Assembly (NCBI RefSeq): GCF_900109915.1
Contig: NZ_FOBU01000002.1
Location: 234,443 to 298,442 of the forward strand
Reading direction: 5' to 3'
DNA length: 64,000 nt
Origin: Luteibacter sp. UNCMF331Sha3.1
Lineage (GTDB): Bacteria; Pseudomonadota; Gammaproteobacteria; Xanthomonadales; Rhodanobacteraceae
A program made the translations under genes and the position numbers. This document shows, in pieces, positions 54,771 through 64,000 of this stretch (the first letter of the stretch is position 1; each line of letters starts with the position of its first letter). The notes beneath the pieces were generated by a model, which was given only the letters and a program-made list of their open reading frames with translations, made no database searches and was not told the DNA's origin.

Positions 54771-55418
54771 TCAGAGCGAGGCGAGATCCAGCGGTCGATC
54801 AAGCGCCACCCCATCGAACACCGGGCCGCCGGCCCAGCCGAGCCTGCCCGATGCGATCGCCCCGATCACGGCTGGCAGCAGCTTGTGTTCTTCGATCAGC
54901 AGACGTTCCGCCAGGTCGGCCTCGGTGTCGCCCGCGTGCACGGGGATGCGCGCCTGGGCGACGACCGGGCCGCCGTCCAGTTCGGCGGTGACGAAGTGCA
55001 CGCTGGCGCCGTGTTCGGTATCGCCGGCGTCGAGGCAGCGGCGATGCGTATGCAGTCCACGGTACTTGGGCAGCAGGGAGGGGTGTACGTTGATCGCGCG
55101 GCCTTCCCACGCCGAGACGACGGCGGCGTCGACGATGCGCATGTAGCCCGCGAGCACCAGGAGGTCGGCGCCACTGTCGGCGACGCGGCCGAACAGCGCC
55201 GCGTCGAAGTCGGCGCGGGTGGCGTAATCCTTCGGGCTGAGCGAAACGGTGGGAATGCCCGCCGCCGCGGCGATGGCGAGTGCGCCCGCCTGTGCCTTGT
55301 CGCTACCGACCAGCGTGAACTCCACGGGCAGGCGCCCGCTGTCGCGGGCCGCGATGAGCGCGGCGAGGTTGCTGCCGCGCCCGGAGGCGAGCGCGGCGAC
55401 GCGCAGGGGACGACCCAT
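54771..55418 (-). CDS. purN: Phosphoribosylglycinamide formyltransferase
   Basis: A 215-residue formyl-tetrahydrofolate-dependent GAR transformylase, step three of purine synthesis. The 5'-phosphate loop is ASGRGSNLAAL, and the active-site segment is INVHPSLLPKYRGLHTH, with the catalytic Asn-His followed by an Asp in ELDGGPVV. The ATG at 55418 starts the conserved PLRVAALASGRGSN; the upstream frame lies within purM. It is 8 nt downstream of purM, one operon. Confidence 0.96.
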   Translation of the reverse strand: MGRPLRVAALASGRGSNLAALIAARDSGRLPVEFTLVGSDKAQAGALAIAAAAGIPTVSLSPKDYATRADFDAALFGRVADSGADLLVLAGYMRIVDAAVVSAWEGRAINVHPSLLPKYRGLHTHRRCLDAGDTEHGASVHFVTAELDGGPVVAQARIPVHAGDTEADLAERLLIEEHKLLPAVIGAIASGRLGWAGGPVFDGVALDRPLDLASL

Positions 55419-55426
55419 GACCGCGA

Positions 55427-56464
55427 TCAGGCGATGTGGACGCGCTCGTCGCCCGAGGCGACGACGACGGAGCCGATGGTCCAGCTGGCGAGGCCATGCG
55501 CCGATAGCGCGGCCTTCGCGGCGTCGACCTGGTCCTTTGCGAGCAGCACCGTGAAGCCGATACCGCAGTTGAACGTGCGCCACATCTCTTCGCGGGCGAC
55601 GTTGCCTTCACGCTGCAGCCACTGGAACACGGGCGGCAGTTCCCATGCCGACGCGTCGATCGACAGGCCAAGGCCCTCGGGCACGACGCGGATGATGTTC
55701 TCGGTGAGGCCGCCGCCCGTGATGTGCGCCATGCCGTGGACGTCGACCTTGCCGATCAGCTCGAGCATCGGTTTGACGTAGATGGTGGTCGGCGCCATCA
55801 GCGCGTCGATCAGCTTCACGCCGCCGACCTCGGCATCCAGCGGCGAGCCGGCGCGCTCGAGGATCCGGCGGATCAGCGAGTAGCCGTTCGAGTGCGGGCC
55901 CGAGGACGCGACGCCGAGGATCACGTCGCCGGCCACGATGGACGAGCCGTCGTTCATCGCCGACTTCTCGACCGCGCCCACGGTGAAGCCGGCCAGGTCG
56001 TATTCGCCCGGCGGGTACATGTCCGGCATCTCGGCGGTCTCGCCGCCGATCAACGCGCAGCCCGCCAGTTCGCAGCCGCGCGCGATGCCACCCACGACCG
56101 ACGCGGCCGTGTCGACGTCGAGCTTGCCCGTGGCGAAATAGTCGAGGAAGAAGAGCGGCTCGGCGCCCTGGACCAGGACGTCGTTGACGCACATGCCGAC
56201 GAGATCGATGCCGATCGTGTCGTGGCGGCCGAGCTGCTGGGCGAGCTTGAGCTTGGTGCCCACGCCATCCGTGCCGGAGACCAGCACCGGCTCCCTGTAT
56301 TTACCGGAGAGGTCGAACAGACCGCCGAAGCCGCCGAGCCCGCCCATCACCTCCGGGCGGAACGTGCGCTTCACCAGCGGCTTGATGCGCTCGACGAGGG
56401 CATTGCCGGCATCGATGTCGACGCCAGCGTCGCGGTAGGTGAGGGAGCCCTGGTCGGAGGACAT
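55427..56464 (-). CDS. purM: Phosphoribosylformylglycinamidine cyclo-ligase
   Basis: A 345-residue AIR synthetase closing the imidazole ring in purine synthesis. Typical segments are [19 protein letters not shown] at the N-terminus, [54 protein letters not shown] and [14 protein letters not shown]. It forms an operon with purN and is divergent from the DUF2066 gene. The start at 56464 removes an unsupported N-terminal extension. Confidence 0.97.
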   Translation of the reverse strand: MSSDQGSLTYRDAGVDIDAGNALVERIKPLVKRTFRPEVMGGLGGFGGLFDLSGKYREPVLVSGTDGVGTKLKLAQQLGRHDTIGIDLVGMCVNDVLVQGAEPLFFLDYFATGKLDVDTAASVVGGIARGCELAGCALIGGETAEMPDMYPPGEYDLAGFTVGAVEKSAMNDGSSIVAGDVILGVASSGPHSNGYSLIRRILERAGSPLDAEVGGVKLIDALMAPTTIYVKPMLELIGKVDVHGMAHITGGGLTENIIRVVPEGLGLSIDASAWELPPVFQWLQREGNVAREEMWRTFNCGIGFTVLLAKDQVDAAKAALSAHGLASWTIGSVVVASGDERVHIA

Positions 56465-56601
56465 AAGCGGTACCGGCGCGTATTGGAAACCGCGCATGAT
56501 AACAGCATGCGGCCCGCCGGCCCCGCCCTGCACGCCGTCTCGATGGACGGCATGGCAAGGTTTCGGCAGACTGCCCGTCTTCACGAAAGCGACCCCAGAC
56601 C

Positions 56602-57588
56602 ATGCGCCCAGCCCGCCTCATCGCCTCCCTGCTGTTCCTCGTGATGGCCAGCTTCGGCGTGGCCGTCGCGCAGACGTCGATCTACACGGTGACCGTGCCG
56701 GTGGCCGATACGAGCGCCGCGGTACGCGATCAGGCCTTCGCGACCGGTCTGACGCAGGTGCTCGCCCGGGCCTCCAATGGGGCCGATCCGCGCGGCAAGC
56801 CCGGCTTCGCCGACGCGATGAAACAGCCCGGCGGCCTGGTGCAGCAGTACCAGTACGCCCGCACGAACGGCGCCAACGGCGCACCGCTGAGCCTCGACAT
56901 CGTGTTCGATCCGGGTGCCATCCGCCGTGTGCTTGCCGTCGGCGACGCCGCCGTCGCCGCACCGAAGGCCCCCGTACTGGTGGTGGCCCGCGACGCCTCC
57001 GGCAGGCTTCTCGGCCAGCAGGATCTCGCGCCGCTGGCGCAGATGGCCGACGCGCGCGGCTATGCCATCGTCGTCCCGAAGGACGGCTCGAACCCCGACG
57101 TGAACGCCCTCGCCACCGGCGATGCCGCAGCCGTCGCCACGGTGGCGCGCCAGTACAACACCGGCGTGGTGCTGGTGGGGCGGATCGGCGACGGCCAGAC
57201 GGACTGGACGCTGGTGTCCGCGGGTCGTACGTCCAGCTGGCAGGACAGTGGAGAGGCGCGCGCCGCGTTGCTGACCAACGGCGCGAACGCCATGGCCGAC
57301 AAGCTGGACCGCCAGTTCGCGGCCACGCAGGGCGGCAGTGCGAGCGGCAGGATCTGGGTGTCGGGCCTGCGTTCGGCGCACGACTACGCCGGCCTCCTCG
57401 CCACGTTCCAGAACGACCCCTCGGTGAAGACGGTCGCCCCGGTCGGCGCGACGGCGGATGGCGTGTTGCTCGCCGTGAGCGCCACCGCGCCGCTGGCGCG
57501 CCTCGTCGCCGGCTACGCCTCGGGCGGCCACATCCTCGCGGCCGATGGCCACGACGGGGCCGACCTGGCGGTTCGCTGGGTGCCCTGA
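56602..57588 (+). CDS. DUF2066 domain-containing exported protein
   Basis: A 328-residue protein with a signal peptide (about 1-23, ending AVAQT) and a DUF2066 domain whose start is marked by [19 protein letters not shown]. The rest alternates beta and alpha segments with no catalytic signature visible. The function is unknown, but it lies upstream of perM and hda in the same order as in Pseudomonas and Xanthomonas, divergent from purM. Confidence 0.85.
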   Translation: MRPARLIASLLFLVMASFGVAVAQTSIYTVTVPVADTSAAVRDQAFATGLTQVLARASNGADPRGKPGFADAMKQPGGLVQQYQYARTNGANGAPLSLDIVFDPGAIRRVLAVGDAAVAAPKAPVLVVARDASGRLLGQQDLAPLAQMADARGYAIVVPKDGSNPDVNALATGDAAAVATVARQYNTGVVLVGRIGDGQTDWTLVSAGRTSSWQDSGEARAALLTNGANAMADKLDRQFAATQGGSASGRIWVSGLRSAHDYAGLLATFQNDPSVKTVAPVGATADGVLLAVSATAPLARLVAGYASGGHILAADGHDGADLAVRWVP

Positions 57589-57685
57589 CCGCGCCGATTC
57601 GCCCAAACGGGGGCGATCCGCGACAATCGCATCACCCGCGCCCAGGGACCATGGCCGCGGGCCTCAACGACGAACCTGGACTCGC

Positions 57686-58843
57686 ATGACTCACGACACC
57701 TCGCGCCGCTGGCAACTGCTCGCGATCAGCGCCGTCATCATCTTCGTCATCTGGCTGCTGGCCCCGGTCCTGATGCCCTTCGCCCTCGCGGCGATGCTGG
57801 CCTATCTGGGCGACCCGCTGGCCGACCGTCTGCAGCGACTGGGCATGGGCCGCACGTGGGCCGTCAGCATCGTTTTCACCGTGCTATCGCTGGTGGTGAT
57901 CGGCGTGCTGCTCCTGCTGATCCCGCTCATCCAGCACCAGTTCGAAAACCTGTCGGAGAACCTGCCGCGCTACGTCGACTGGGTGCGCGGCACCGCGCTG
58001 CCGTGGATCCAGACCCGTCTGCGCCTCGACCCCAACGTCTTCGATACCGATCGCCTCCTCGCGACCGTGCGCGAACACATCGGATCGGTGGGCAGCATCG
58101 CGGCGAAGACCGTCGCCAAGGTCACGCAGTCCGGCATGGGCATCGTCACCTGGCTCACGAATGCCGTGCTCGTGCCGGTGGTGGCGTTCTACCTGCTGCG
58201 CGACTGGGACACGATGATCGCGCACATCCAGCGCATGCTGCCGCGCTCGATCGAGCCGACGGTCGTGCGCCTGTCGCGCGAGTCCGATCAGGTGCTCGGC
58301 GCCTTCGTGCGCGGCCAGCTGCTGGTCATGCTCGCGCTCGGGGTGTTTTACGGCCTGGGCCTGACGCTCGTCGGCATCTCGATCGGTCCGCTCATCGGCA
58401 TGGTCGCGGGCCTGCTCAGCTTCGTGCCGTACCTTGGCTTCATGATCGGCTTCGTCGCCGCGCTGATCGCCGCGCTGGTCCAGTATGGCGACTGGCTGCA
58501 CGTCATTCTCGTGGCGGTGGTGTTCACCGTTGGCCAGCTGCTCGAAGGTTACGTGCTGGTGCCGCGCCTCGTCGGCGGCAAGATCGGCCTGCATCCGGTG
58601 GCCGTGATCTTCGCGGTCCTGGCGGGTGGCCACCTCTTCGGTTTCCTCGGCGTGCTTCTCGCGTTGCCGGCGGCGTCGGTCGTCGTCGTGCTGATGCGCT
58701 ACGTGTTCACGCGCTATCGCGAGAGCGAGCTCTACACCGGCGGGCCCGTGAGTTCCGACGCGGACGCGCCGGTAGAGATCGATGTCGAGGTCAGCGTGGA
58801 AGCACGCAGTCCGCGCCCCTTGCCCGGTGAAGGCGGTCCATGA
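57686..58843 (+). CDS. AI-2E family (PerM-like) transporter
   Basis: A 385-residue inner-membrane protein with about seven to eight helices and a central extracytoplasmic/cytoplasmic region (about 80-150). Hallmarks are VLVPVVAFYLLRDWD and VLGAFVRGQLLVMLALGVFYGLGL. The family includes PerM and TqsA. A permease role is assumed, with substrate unknown. The acidic C-terminal tail (about 355-385) is variable. Its stop overlaps the hda start as ATGA. Confidence 0.9.
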   Translation: MTHDTSRRWQLLAISAVIIFVIWLLAPVLMPFALAAMLAYLGDPLADRLQRLGMGRTWAVSIVFTVLSLVVIGVLLLLIPLIQHQFENLSENLPRYVDWVRGTALPWIQTRLRLDPNVFDTDRLLATVREHIGSVGSIAAKTVAKVTQSGMGIVTWLTNAVLVPVVAFYLLRDWDTMIAHIQRMLPRSIEPTVVRLSRESDQVLGAFVRGQLLVMLALGVFYGLGLTLVGISIGPLIGMVAGLLSFVPYLGFMIGFVAALIAALVQYGDWLHVILVAVVFTVGQLLEGYVLVPRLVGGKIGLHPVAVIFAVLAGGHLFGFLGVLLALPAASVVVVLMRYVFTRYRESELYTGGPVSSDADAPVEIDVEVSVEARSPRPLPGEGGP

Positions 58844-59541
58844 CGACCCAGCTTCCCCTCGCACTGCGCTGGCCGCGTCGCCAGCGCTTCGAGCATTTCC
58901 ATCCCGGCGAGAACGCGCCGGCGGTCGAGGCCCTGCGAGCGGCGGCCGTCGATGCGTCGGCGCCCTGGGTGTTCGTGGCGGGGCCCGTCGGCAGTGGCCG
59001 GACGCATCTGCTGATCGCCGCATGTCAGGCGGCCATCGATGCCGGCCGCACGGCGCAATACCTGCCGCTGGCGGGGCTGCGCGGCTCGCGCGCCGACGCC
59101 ATCCGCGCGATGGCCGGCAGCGACGTGCTGGCCATCGACGATATCGATTCGATCGCGGGCGAGGCCGATGCCGAACACGCGTTGTTCGACACGTTCAACC
59201 GCTACCGCGCCGAGGGGTGCACGCTGCTGTTTTCCGGCACGGCCGCGCCGGTCGCACTCGACATCGCGCTGCCCGACCTGCGTTCGCGTCTCGGATCGCT
59301 CACGCAGGCGGTGCTGAAACCGCTCGCCGACGCGGAGCGTCGCGACGTGCTGCGCGAACAGGCCGGCGCGCGTGGCATCGAACTCGACGACGTCGTGCTC
59401 GACTGGCTTTTCGCCCATCACGCGCGGGACCTGGGGACGTTGCTGGATCTGCTCGACACGCTGGATCGCGCATCGCTCGCCGCGCAGCGGCGCGTCACCG
59501 TGCCGTTCCTGCGCAACCTGCTTCGCGACGGCCACGGCTGA
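58840..59541 (+). CDS. hda: DnaA regulatory inactivator Hda
   Basis: A 233-residue DnaA-like AAA+ protein. An N-terminal clamp-binding motif QLPLAL (residues 4-9) would bind the DNA polymerase beta clamp. The modified P-loop GPVGSGRT (about 48-55) and Walker B LAIDDID follow. Hda stimulates ATP hydrolysis by DnaA after initiation. It is translationally coupled to the upstream transporter gene. Confidence 0.94.
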   Translation: MTTQLPLALRWPRRQRFEHFHPGENAPAVEALRAAAVDASAPWVFVAGPVGSGRTHLLIAACQAAIDAGRTAQYLPLAGLRGSRADAIRAMAGSDVLAIDDIDSIAGEADAEHALFDTFNRYRAEGCTLLFSGTAAPVALDIALPDLRSRLGSLTQAVLKPLADAERRDVLREQAGARGIELDDVVLDWLFAHHARDLGTLLDLLDTLDRASLAAQRRVTVPFLRNLLRDGHG

Positions 59542-59571
59542 CGTCGCAGCCGTGGCGTCGCGAGCCGACGC

Positions 59572-60375
59572 TTATGCCTGCAGGAGGCGAGCCGTCGCGT
59601 TCGCGCCGATGACGGTCGTCATGGCGGCGGCCACCTTGTGGTTGGCGGCGATGATGTTGCCGTTCTCCGGCAGGCCTTCGCGACCGGCGAAATCGCCGTA
59701 GACGCCGCCGGCTTCGCGCACGAGCAGGGCGCCCGCGGCGATGTCCCACACGTTGAGTCCCGGCTCGAAGAAACCGTCGACGCGGCCGGCGGCCACGTAG
59801 GCGAGGTCGAGCGCCGCCGAGCCCATCCGGCGGATGTCTTCGGCTTCCTTCAGAAGCTCGGCCGTCATCGCCAGCTGCGCTTCGAGGTGGTTGCGCGCGC
59901 GGTACGGGTAACCCGTGGCGATCAGCGCGCCGGACAGGCCTTCGCGCTTGCCGACGCGGATGCGTCGATCGTTGAGGTAGGCGCCGTCGCCCTTGCTGGC
60001 GGTGAAGAGCTCATCGCGCAGGGGATCGAACACCACGCCGTAGACCGGCTCGCCCTTTTCGACGAGGGCGATCGACACGCAGAAATGCGGGATGCCGCGG
60101 AGGTAGTTGTGGGTGCCGTCGAGCGGATCGATCACCCAGGTGAGCGGGCCCTTGCCGATCTGGCCCGACTCCTCGCCGAGGATGGCGTGGGTGGGGTAGG
60201 CGCGGCGGAGTTCCTTGACGATCTCGGCCTCCGCGAGGCGATCGACCTCGGTGGCGAAGTCCATCCGCTGCTTCTCGACGACCGTGAGGCCTTCGATGCG
60301 ATTCATGTAGCGCAGGATGATGTTTCCTGCGGAGCGCGCGGCGCGCGCCGCGACGTTGACGGCGGGTCTTGGCAT
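59572..60375 (-). CDS. suhB: Inositol-1-monophosphatase family protein
   Basis: A 267-residue metal-dependent phosphatase. Metal ligands are visible in GEES (67-70) and IDPLDGTHNY (82-91, WVIDPLDGTHN), and the second-half Asp in GLNVWDIAAGALLVREAGG. SuhB also binds RNA polymerase and supports rRNA antitermination in E. coli, and the divergent trmJ gene gives the same neighbourhood as there. The ATG gives the usual length. Confidence 0.95.
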   Translation of the reverse strand: MPRPAVNVAARAARSAGNIILRYMNRIEGLTVVEKQRMDFATEVDRLAEAEIVKELRRAYPTHAILGEESGQIGKGPLTWVIDPLDGTHNYLRGIPHFCVSIALVEKGEPVYGVVFDPLRDELFTASKGDGAYLNDRRIRVGKREGLSGALIATGYPYRARNHLEAQLAMTAELLKEAEDIRRMGSAALDLAYVAAGRVDGFFEPGLNVWDIAAGALLVREAGGVYGDFAGREGLPENGNIIAANHKVAAAMTTVIGANATARLLQA

Positions 60376-60508
60376 GGGGATCGGCTTGGCAAAAGAACAG
60401 GGGAAGCGGTCGGGCCGCGTCGGTCGCGAAGTTTAGCACCGCACCGGCCCTCGCCCAAGTCGTTGGCGTTGTAGACTTTCCGGTCCTTCCGTCAGCCGCC
60501 CGCCGCCC

Positions 60509-61273
60509 ATGGCCCTTTCCGAGCTTCACGACCGCCTTCGTTTCGTCCTCGTCCGCACGTCGCACTCGGGCAATATCGGCTCGGCGGCGCGAGCGATCCG
60601 CACGATGGGCTTCGACCGGCTGACCCTCGTGGCGCCGCACCGCTTCCCCGATCCGGAGGCCACGGCCCTGGCCGCCGGCGCCGACGACGTGCTGGCCGCC
60701 GCCGCGATCCACGACGATCTCGTCGCGGGCCTCGCCGGGACCACCTTCGCGCTGGGCCTGTCGGCGCGGCGCCGCGGCGTGAACCTCCCGGAGCTCGATC
60801 CCCGCGAAGGCGCCGCCCAGGCGATCGCCGCGGCGCGACGCGGCGAGCAGGTGGCGCTGGTCTTCGGCAACGAGCGCACGGGGCTGGAAAACGACGAGCT
60901 GTCGCGCTGCCATGCCATGGTGCGCATCCCCAGCGTCGACGACTTCAGTTCGCTCAATCTGTCGCAGGCCGTGCAGGTGGTCGCCTACGAACTTCGCACG
61001 GCCCTGCTGGCCGACGAGCAGGTGACCGCGCCCGTCGAGGCGGATCCGGACGAGGTGCCCGCGGACGCGGAGCAGCTCGAACGCTTCTTCACCCATCTGG
61101 GCCAGATGCTCGACGACATCGAGTTCCACAAGGGCCGCTCGCCGACCACGATCATGCTCAAACTGCGCAAGCTCTTCCTGCGCGCCCGTCCGGAGCTGCG
61201 CGAGCTGCGCATCCTGCACGGCATCCTGGCCGACGCCCAGCGCATGGCGGAGATCGCCCACAAGGGCGACTGA
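60509..61273 (+). CDS. trmJ: tRNA (cytidine/uridine-2'-O-)-methyltransferase TrmJ
   Basis: A 254-residue SPOUT methyltransferase that modifies nucleotide 32 of tRNA anticodon loops. The knot motifs are seen as VLVRTSHSGNIGSAARAIRTMGF at the N-terminus, VALVFGNERTGLENDEL and SSLNLSQAVQVVAYEL. The C-terminal ~90 residues form the TrmJ-specific helical extension. It is divergent from suhB across 133 nt. Confidence 0.95.
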   Translation: MALSELHDRLRFVLVRTSHSGNIGSAARAIRTMGFDRLTLVAPHRFPDPEATALAAGADDVLAAAAIHDDLVAGLAGTTFALGLSARRRGVNLPELDPREGAAQAIAAARRGEQVALVFGNERTGLENDELSRCHAMVRIPSVDDFSSLNLSQAVQVVAYELRTALLADEQVTAPVEADPDEVPADAEQLERFFTHLGQMLDDIEFHKGRSPTTIMLKLRKLFLRARPELRELRILHGILADAQRMAEIAHKGD

Positions 61274-61396
61274 CCCCAGGCCGTCATACCGGCGCACGAC
61301 GGTTCCCACGTCCCCGGTTCCCGGGGGCTCGATCTCACGCCCGGCGAAGCGAGCGCATCGCCGTGGGCCCGCCAAAGCGAGGCATTGCTGGCCGCG

Positions 61397-62005
61397 CTAG
61401 AAGAGATCGCGAAATAGCCCCGCCAGCGCGCGGCTGAAGGTGGCCGATGCGACCACCACGATCACGGTCGTCGTCCACACCGCGAGCAGCAGCGCGCCGT
61501 CGCGCTCGACCAGCGCGAATGCGAAAGCGATCAGCATCGCGCCGAACACGTAGTTGGTGAACGGTATCGGCAGGGCGAGCAGGATGCCGATGAGGATCAT
61601 GATCGCGCCGGAGACGAAGGTGAAAGGGCGCCGCGTGAGCCGCTGCATGCGCGGCTTGCAGATGCGCTCGAGCCGCTGGGTCACGGGCGCGATCCGGTCG
61701 AGGAAGCGCAGCAGGCCCTCGCGCGACATCGTGCGCCGGCGCAGGAAGCCCGGTATCCAGGGATGTTCCAGCCCGATCAGCATCTCGAGCCCGAGCGCGA
61801 CGACCAGCACGCCCATGACGCCGCCGATGCCGAGCGGCACGGGAATGAAATTCGGGATCGCCAGCAACAGCAGCAGGAAACCGAACGCGCGACGCCGCAG
61901 CGGCTCGAGCAGCTGCTCCACGGTGATGCGTTCGCCGGGCGCCGACATGAGCGCGGCCCTGAGCAGGGCGGCGGTCTTGTCCTCGCGGGGTTCCTTGGGT
62001 GTCAT
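61397..62005 (-). CDS. Exopolysaccharide synthesis ExoD family protein
   Basis: A 202-residue membrane protein of the ExoD family (first described in Sinorhizobium exopolysaccharide production). The conserved basic/Pro-rich loop WIPGFLRRRTMSREGLLRFLD follows a first hydrophobic hairpin (about 44-75). Two or three more helices follow (about 127-200). The role in most bacteria is not defined, and no polysaccharide genes lie nearby. The ATG at 62005 is preferred over an upstream frame overlapping the CorC-like gene. Confidence 0.85.
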   Translation of the reverse strand: MTPKEPREDKTAALLRAALMSAPGERITVEQLLEPLRRRAFGFLLLLLAIPNFIPVPLGIGGVMGVLVVALGLEMLIGLEHPWIPGFLRRRTMSREGLLRFLDRIAPVTQRLERICKPRMQRLTRRPFTFVSGAIMILIGILLALPIPFTNYVFGAMLIAFAFALVERDGALLLAVWTTTVIVVVASATFSRALAGLFRDLF

Positions 62006-62054
62006 GGTCCGACTGTCGCCGGACGGGCTTGAACCGGCATTGAATCGCGCCGGT

Positions 62055-63374
62055 TTACTCCGCGGCGGCGATCTCGTCGGTGCCGACGCTGCCGACCAGC
62101 ACCTTGTCGATGCGCGCGCCATCCATGTCGACGACCTCGAAGCGGTTTCCCTGCCAGACGAACGACTCGCCGGCACGCGGGATGTGGCCGAACTGCGTGG
62201 TGACCATGCCGGCCACGGTGCGGAAATCGTGCTCTTCCTCGTTGGGCAGGCGGTCCAGCTGGAGCAGCTCGCGAAGATCGTCGGCGGGCAGCGAGCCGTC
62301 GATCAGCCAGCTGCCGTCCTCGCGACGGAGGATCGGGCCCTCGTGGGCCACGTCGTCCGCGGCCGGCGCGGTGGCGCCGACCACCGCCGTGAGCAGGTCG
62401 TTGAGCGTGACCAGTCCTTCGATGTCGCCGTATTCGTCGACCGCCAGCGCGAGCTGGGTGTCGGCGTCGCGGAAGGCTTCGAGCAGGTCGAGGGCGCGGG
62501 CGGCGGCGGGTACGAAGAGCGGCCGGCTCACGTGGCCGAAGAGATCCACCGGGCCGCGCTCCAGCGAGCCGATCAGCGACTTGACCTCGACGGTGCCCAC
62601 CACCTCGCTCTCGTCCCGCCGGTAGACGGGATAGCGCGAGAACTGGGAGTGCCGCAGCGTTTCGAGGTTGTCCTCGCGGGACGCGTCGACGTCCAGCCAG
62701 GCGATCTTCATGCGCGGCGTCATCACCGAACCCACCGTGCGGTCGCCCAGCCTGAGCACGCGGTTGACCATGTTGCGCTCGTCGCTGTCCAGGATGCCCT
62801 GTTCGGCGCTTTCGGCCACGAGCAGCCGGATCTCCTCTTCCGTCGCCGCGCCGGCCGCGGTCCGGTGCAGGTTCATGACCCGCAGGATGCCCGTCGAGAG
62901 GTGGTTGAGCAGCCAGACCATCGGGAGCGTGATCCGGGAAATCACCAGCATCGGCATGGCGATCTGGCAGGCGATGCGCTCCGGCGCCGAGAGCGCGGCG
63001 CGCTTCGGCACCAGCTCGCCGATCACGATCTGCACCAGTGACATGAGCAGGAACCCGATGAGCCACCCCAGGGCGCGCGACCAGGGCTCGAACCAGGTGG
63101 GGGCGTCGCCATGCACGATCTCGGCGAAATGCTCGCCCAGGCGGTCGCCGGCCACGGCACCCGTGACCAGGATGATAAGGGTCATCCCGACCTGCACGGT
63201 CGAAAGGAAACGTTCCGGCGCCTCGGCGAGCTGCAGGGCGACGCGGGCGCGGCGGCTGTCGCGGGCCATCTGCTTCAGGCGGCTCTTGCGCGAGGCCACC
63301 ACGGACATTTCGGACAGCGCGAAGAACGCGTTGCCGAGGGACAGGACGAGTAGGAGGAGGAGTTCGCTGAGCAT
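62055..63374 (-). CDS. CNNM/CorC-family protein (DUF21, two CBS domains)
   Basis: A 439-residue membrane protein. The N-terminal DUF21 (CNNM) transmembrane domain (about 1-185; LGNAFFALSEMSVVASRKSRL) precedes a CBS pair (about 205-330; VMTPRMKIAWLDV) and a C-terminal CorC_HlyC domain (about 350-435; EHDFRTVAGMV). Members are linked to magnesium/cobalt efflux or resistance, and were formerly called hemolysins. The ATG at 63374 (MLSELLLLL) starts the first helix. Confidence 0.92.
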   Translation of the reverse strand: MLSELLLLLVLSLGNAFFALSEMSVVASRKSRLKQMARDSRRARVALQLAEAPERFLSTVQVGMTLIILVTGAVAGDRLGEHFAEIVHGDAPTWFEPWSRALGWLIGFLLMSLVQIVIGELVPKRAALSAPERIACQIAMPMLVISRITLPMVWLLNHLSTGILRVMNLHRTAAGAATEEEIRLLVAESAEQGILDSDERNMVNRVLRLGDRTVGSVMTPRMKIAWLDVDASREDNLETLRHSQFSRYPVYRRDESEVVGTVEVKSLIGSLERGPVDLFGHVSRPLFVPAAARALDLLEAFRDADTQLALAVDEYGDIEGLVTLNDLLTAVVGATAPAADDVAHEGPILRREDGSWLIDGSLPADDLRELLQLDRLPNEEEHDFRTVAGMVTTQFGHIPRAGESFVWQGNRFEVVDMDGARIDKVLVGSVGTDEIAAAE

Positions 63375-63500
63375 GCCGGGCTTATATAGCAGATGCACCG
63401 TCCGGGTCGTGGAAGATCGCGGACGACCGGTGAGCCCATGCCGGCGGCCAGTCCGGTAACATTAGCGTCACAATTCCCCCAGGTTCCCCCAGGCGACCCC

Positions 63501-64000
63501 ATGTTTTCACTCCAGACGATCTTCGGTAAGGGCGACAAGTTCTACGGGCTGCTCGAAGCGAGCGCCGAGGCTGCCCGCGAAAGCGCCCGGGCCATGCACG
63601 AACTCGTGACCCAGACCGACCGCACCCCGGTGATGGCCGCCTTCAGCACCGCGCGTGCCCGGGAGAAGGCGCTGCACGGGCAGATCGGCGAGGAACTGGT
63701 GAACACGTTCGTCACCGCGCTCGACCGCGAGGACATCGAGGCGCTGAATTCCGCGCTATACAAGATCCCGAAGACGATCGAAAAGTTCGCGGAACGCTAC
63801 GTCATCGTGGGTGACCGTCTGCACGGTATCGATTTCGGCCAGCGCGCCGCGCTGCTCGAGCGCTCGGCCGACGTCGTGGTGGCCATGATCGGCCAGCTGC
63901 GCCATGGGCTGAAGATCGATCCGGTGAAGAAACTGCGCGATCAGCTGCAGGCGCTCGAGTCCGAGGCCGATCGCCTGCTGCTCGATCCGTACCGCACGCT
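63501..64000 (+). CDS. DUF47/PhoU-like phosphate transport accessory protein, partial
   Basis: The 5' part of a gene; the window ends after 166 codons with the frame open. The helical sequence from MFSLQTIFGKGDKFYGLLE matches the DUF47 PhoU-like family (typically ~210 residues), proteins usually encoded directly upstream of a Pit phosphate permease. That gene would lie outside the window. A CCCCAGGCGACCCC precedes the ATG with only a weak ribosome-binding site. Confidence 0.88.
   Translation, partial: MFSLQTIFGKGDKFYGLLEASAEAARESARAMHELVTQTDRTPVMAAFSTARAREKALHGQIGEELVNTFVTALDREDIEALNSALYKIPKTIEKFAERYVIVGDRLHGIDFGQRAALLERSADVVVAMIGQLRHGLKIDPVKKLRDQLQALESEADRLLLDPYRT

Overview
The window is a 64 kb piece of a GC-rich gammaproteobacterial chromosome, most likely a member of the Xanthomonadales/Rhodanobacteraceae (Luteibacter- or Dyella-like). 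This is inferred from the gene set: HPr kinase (HprK) sits where enteric bacteria have ptsN, the kdsD-kdsC-lptC-lptA-lptB-rpoN-hpf order is intact, and purM-purN face DUF2066-perM-hda. Many short hairpin repeats also fit. No rRNA, tRNA, CRISPR array, insertion sequence or prophage was found; this is mostly core chromosome with a few accessory islands.

Layout. 1-10.5 kb holds dxs, an HNH endonuclease, a SapC-family gene, a GNAT acetyltransferase, an acyl-CoA dehydrogenase, a LEA-2-type lipoprotein, a SET-domain protein, a DJ-1/PfpI protein and an EF-G-like GTPase. 10.8-13.9 kb holds two tandem, related, proline-rich TonB-like membrane-anchored proteins of unknown function, then an RDD protein. 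14.5-21.6 kb is a probable envelope/secretion island: an OmpR-type response regulator and a hybrid histidine kinase that converge and overlap, a secreted subtilase and a YadA-type trimeric autotransporter. 21.7-29.3 kb holds xerD-dsbC, purL, a family 2 glycosyltransferase and a DMT transporter. 29.3-35.3 kb holds a periplasmic aldose epimerase divergent from a FadR-type regulator (with a clear operator palindrome between them), an ECF sigma/membrane protein/DUF4097 operon and pckG.

35.4-42.2 kb holds a TetR regulator divergent from an alpha/beta hydrolase and fadE, followed by the most unusual stretch of the window. A 1233-bp tandem duplication has fused a small secreted protein in frame to a copy of the last ~77 residues of FadE, giving one chimeric gene and one unfused paralogue. 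42.2-52.2 kb is one long minus-strand cluster: kdsD-kdsC-lptCAB (Kdo synthesis and LPS transport), rpoN, hpf, hprK, rapZ and a regulatory PTS (EIIA-Man, HPr, EI) with no sugar permease nearby. 52.3-64 kb holds ibaG-murA, DUF3108, purN-purM divergent from DUF2066-perM-hda, suhB divergent from trmJ, an ExoD-family protein, a CNNM/CorC-family protein and the start of a DUF47/PhoU-like gene cut by the window end.

Most genes have confident family assignments. The least explained parts are the TonB-like pair, the subtilase/adhesin island with its two-component system, and the duplicated small secreted gene.
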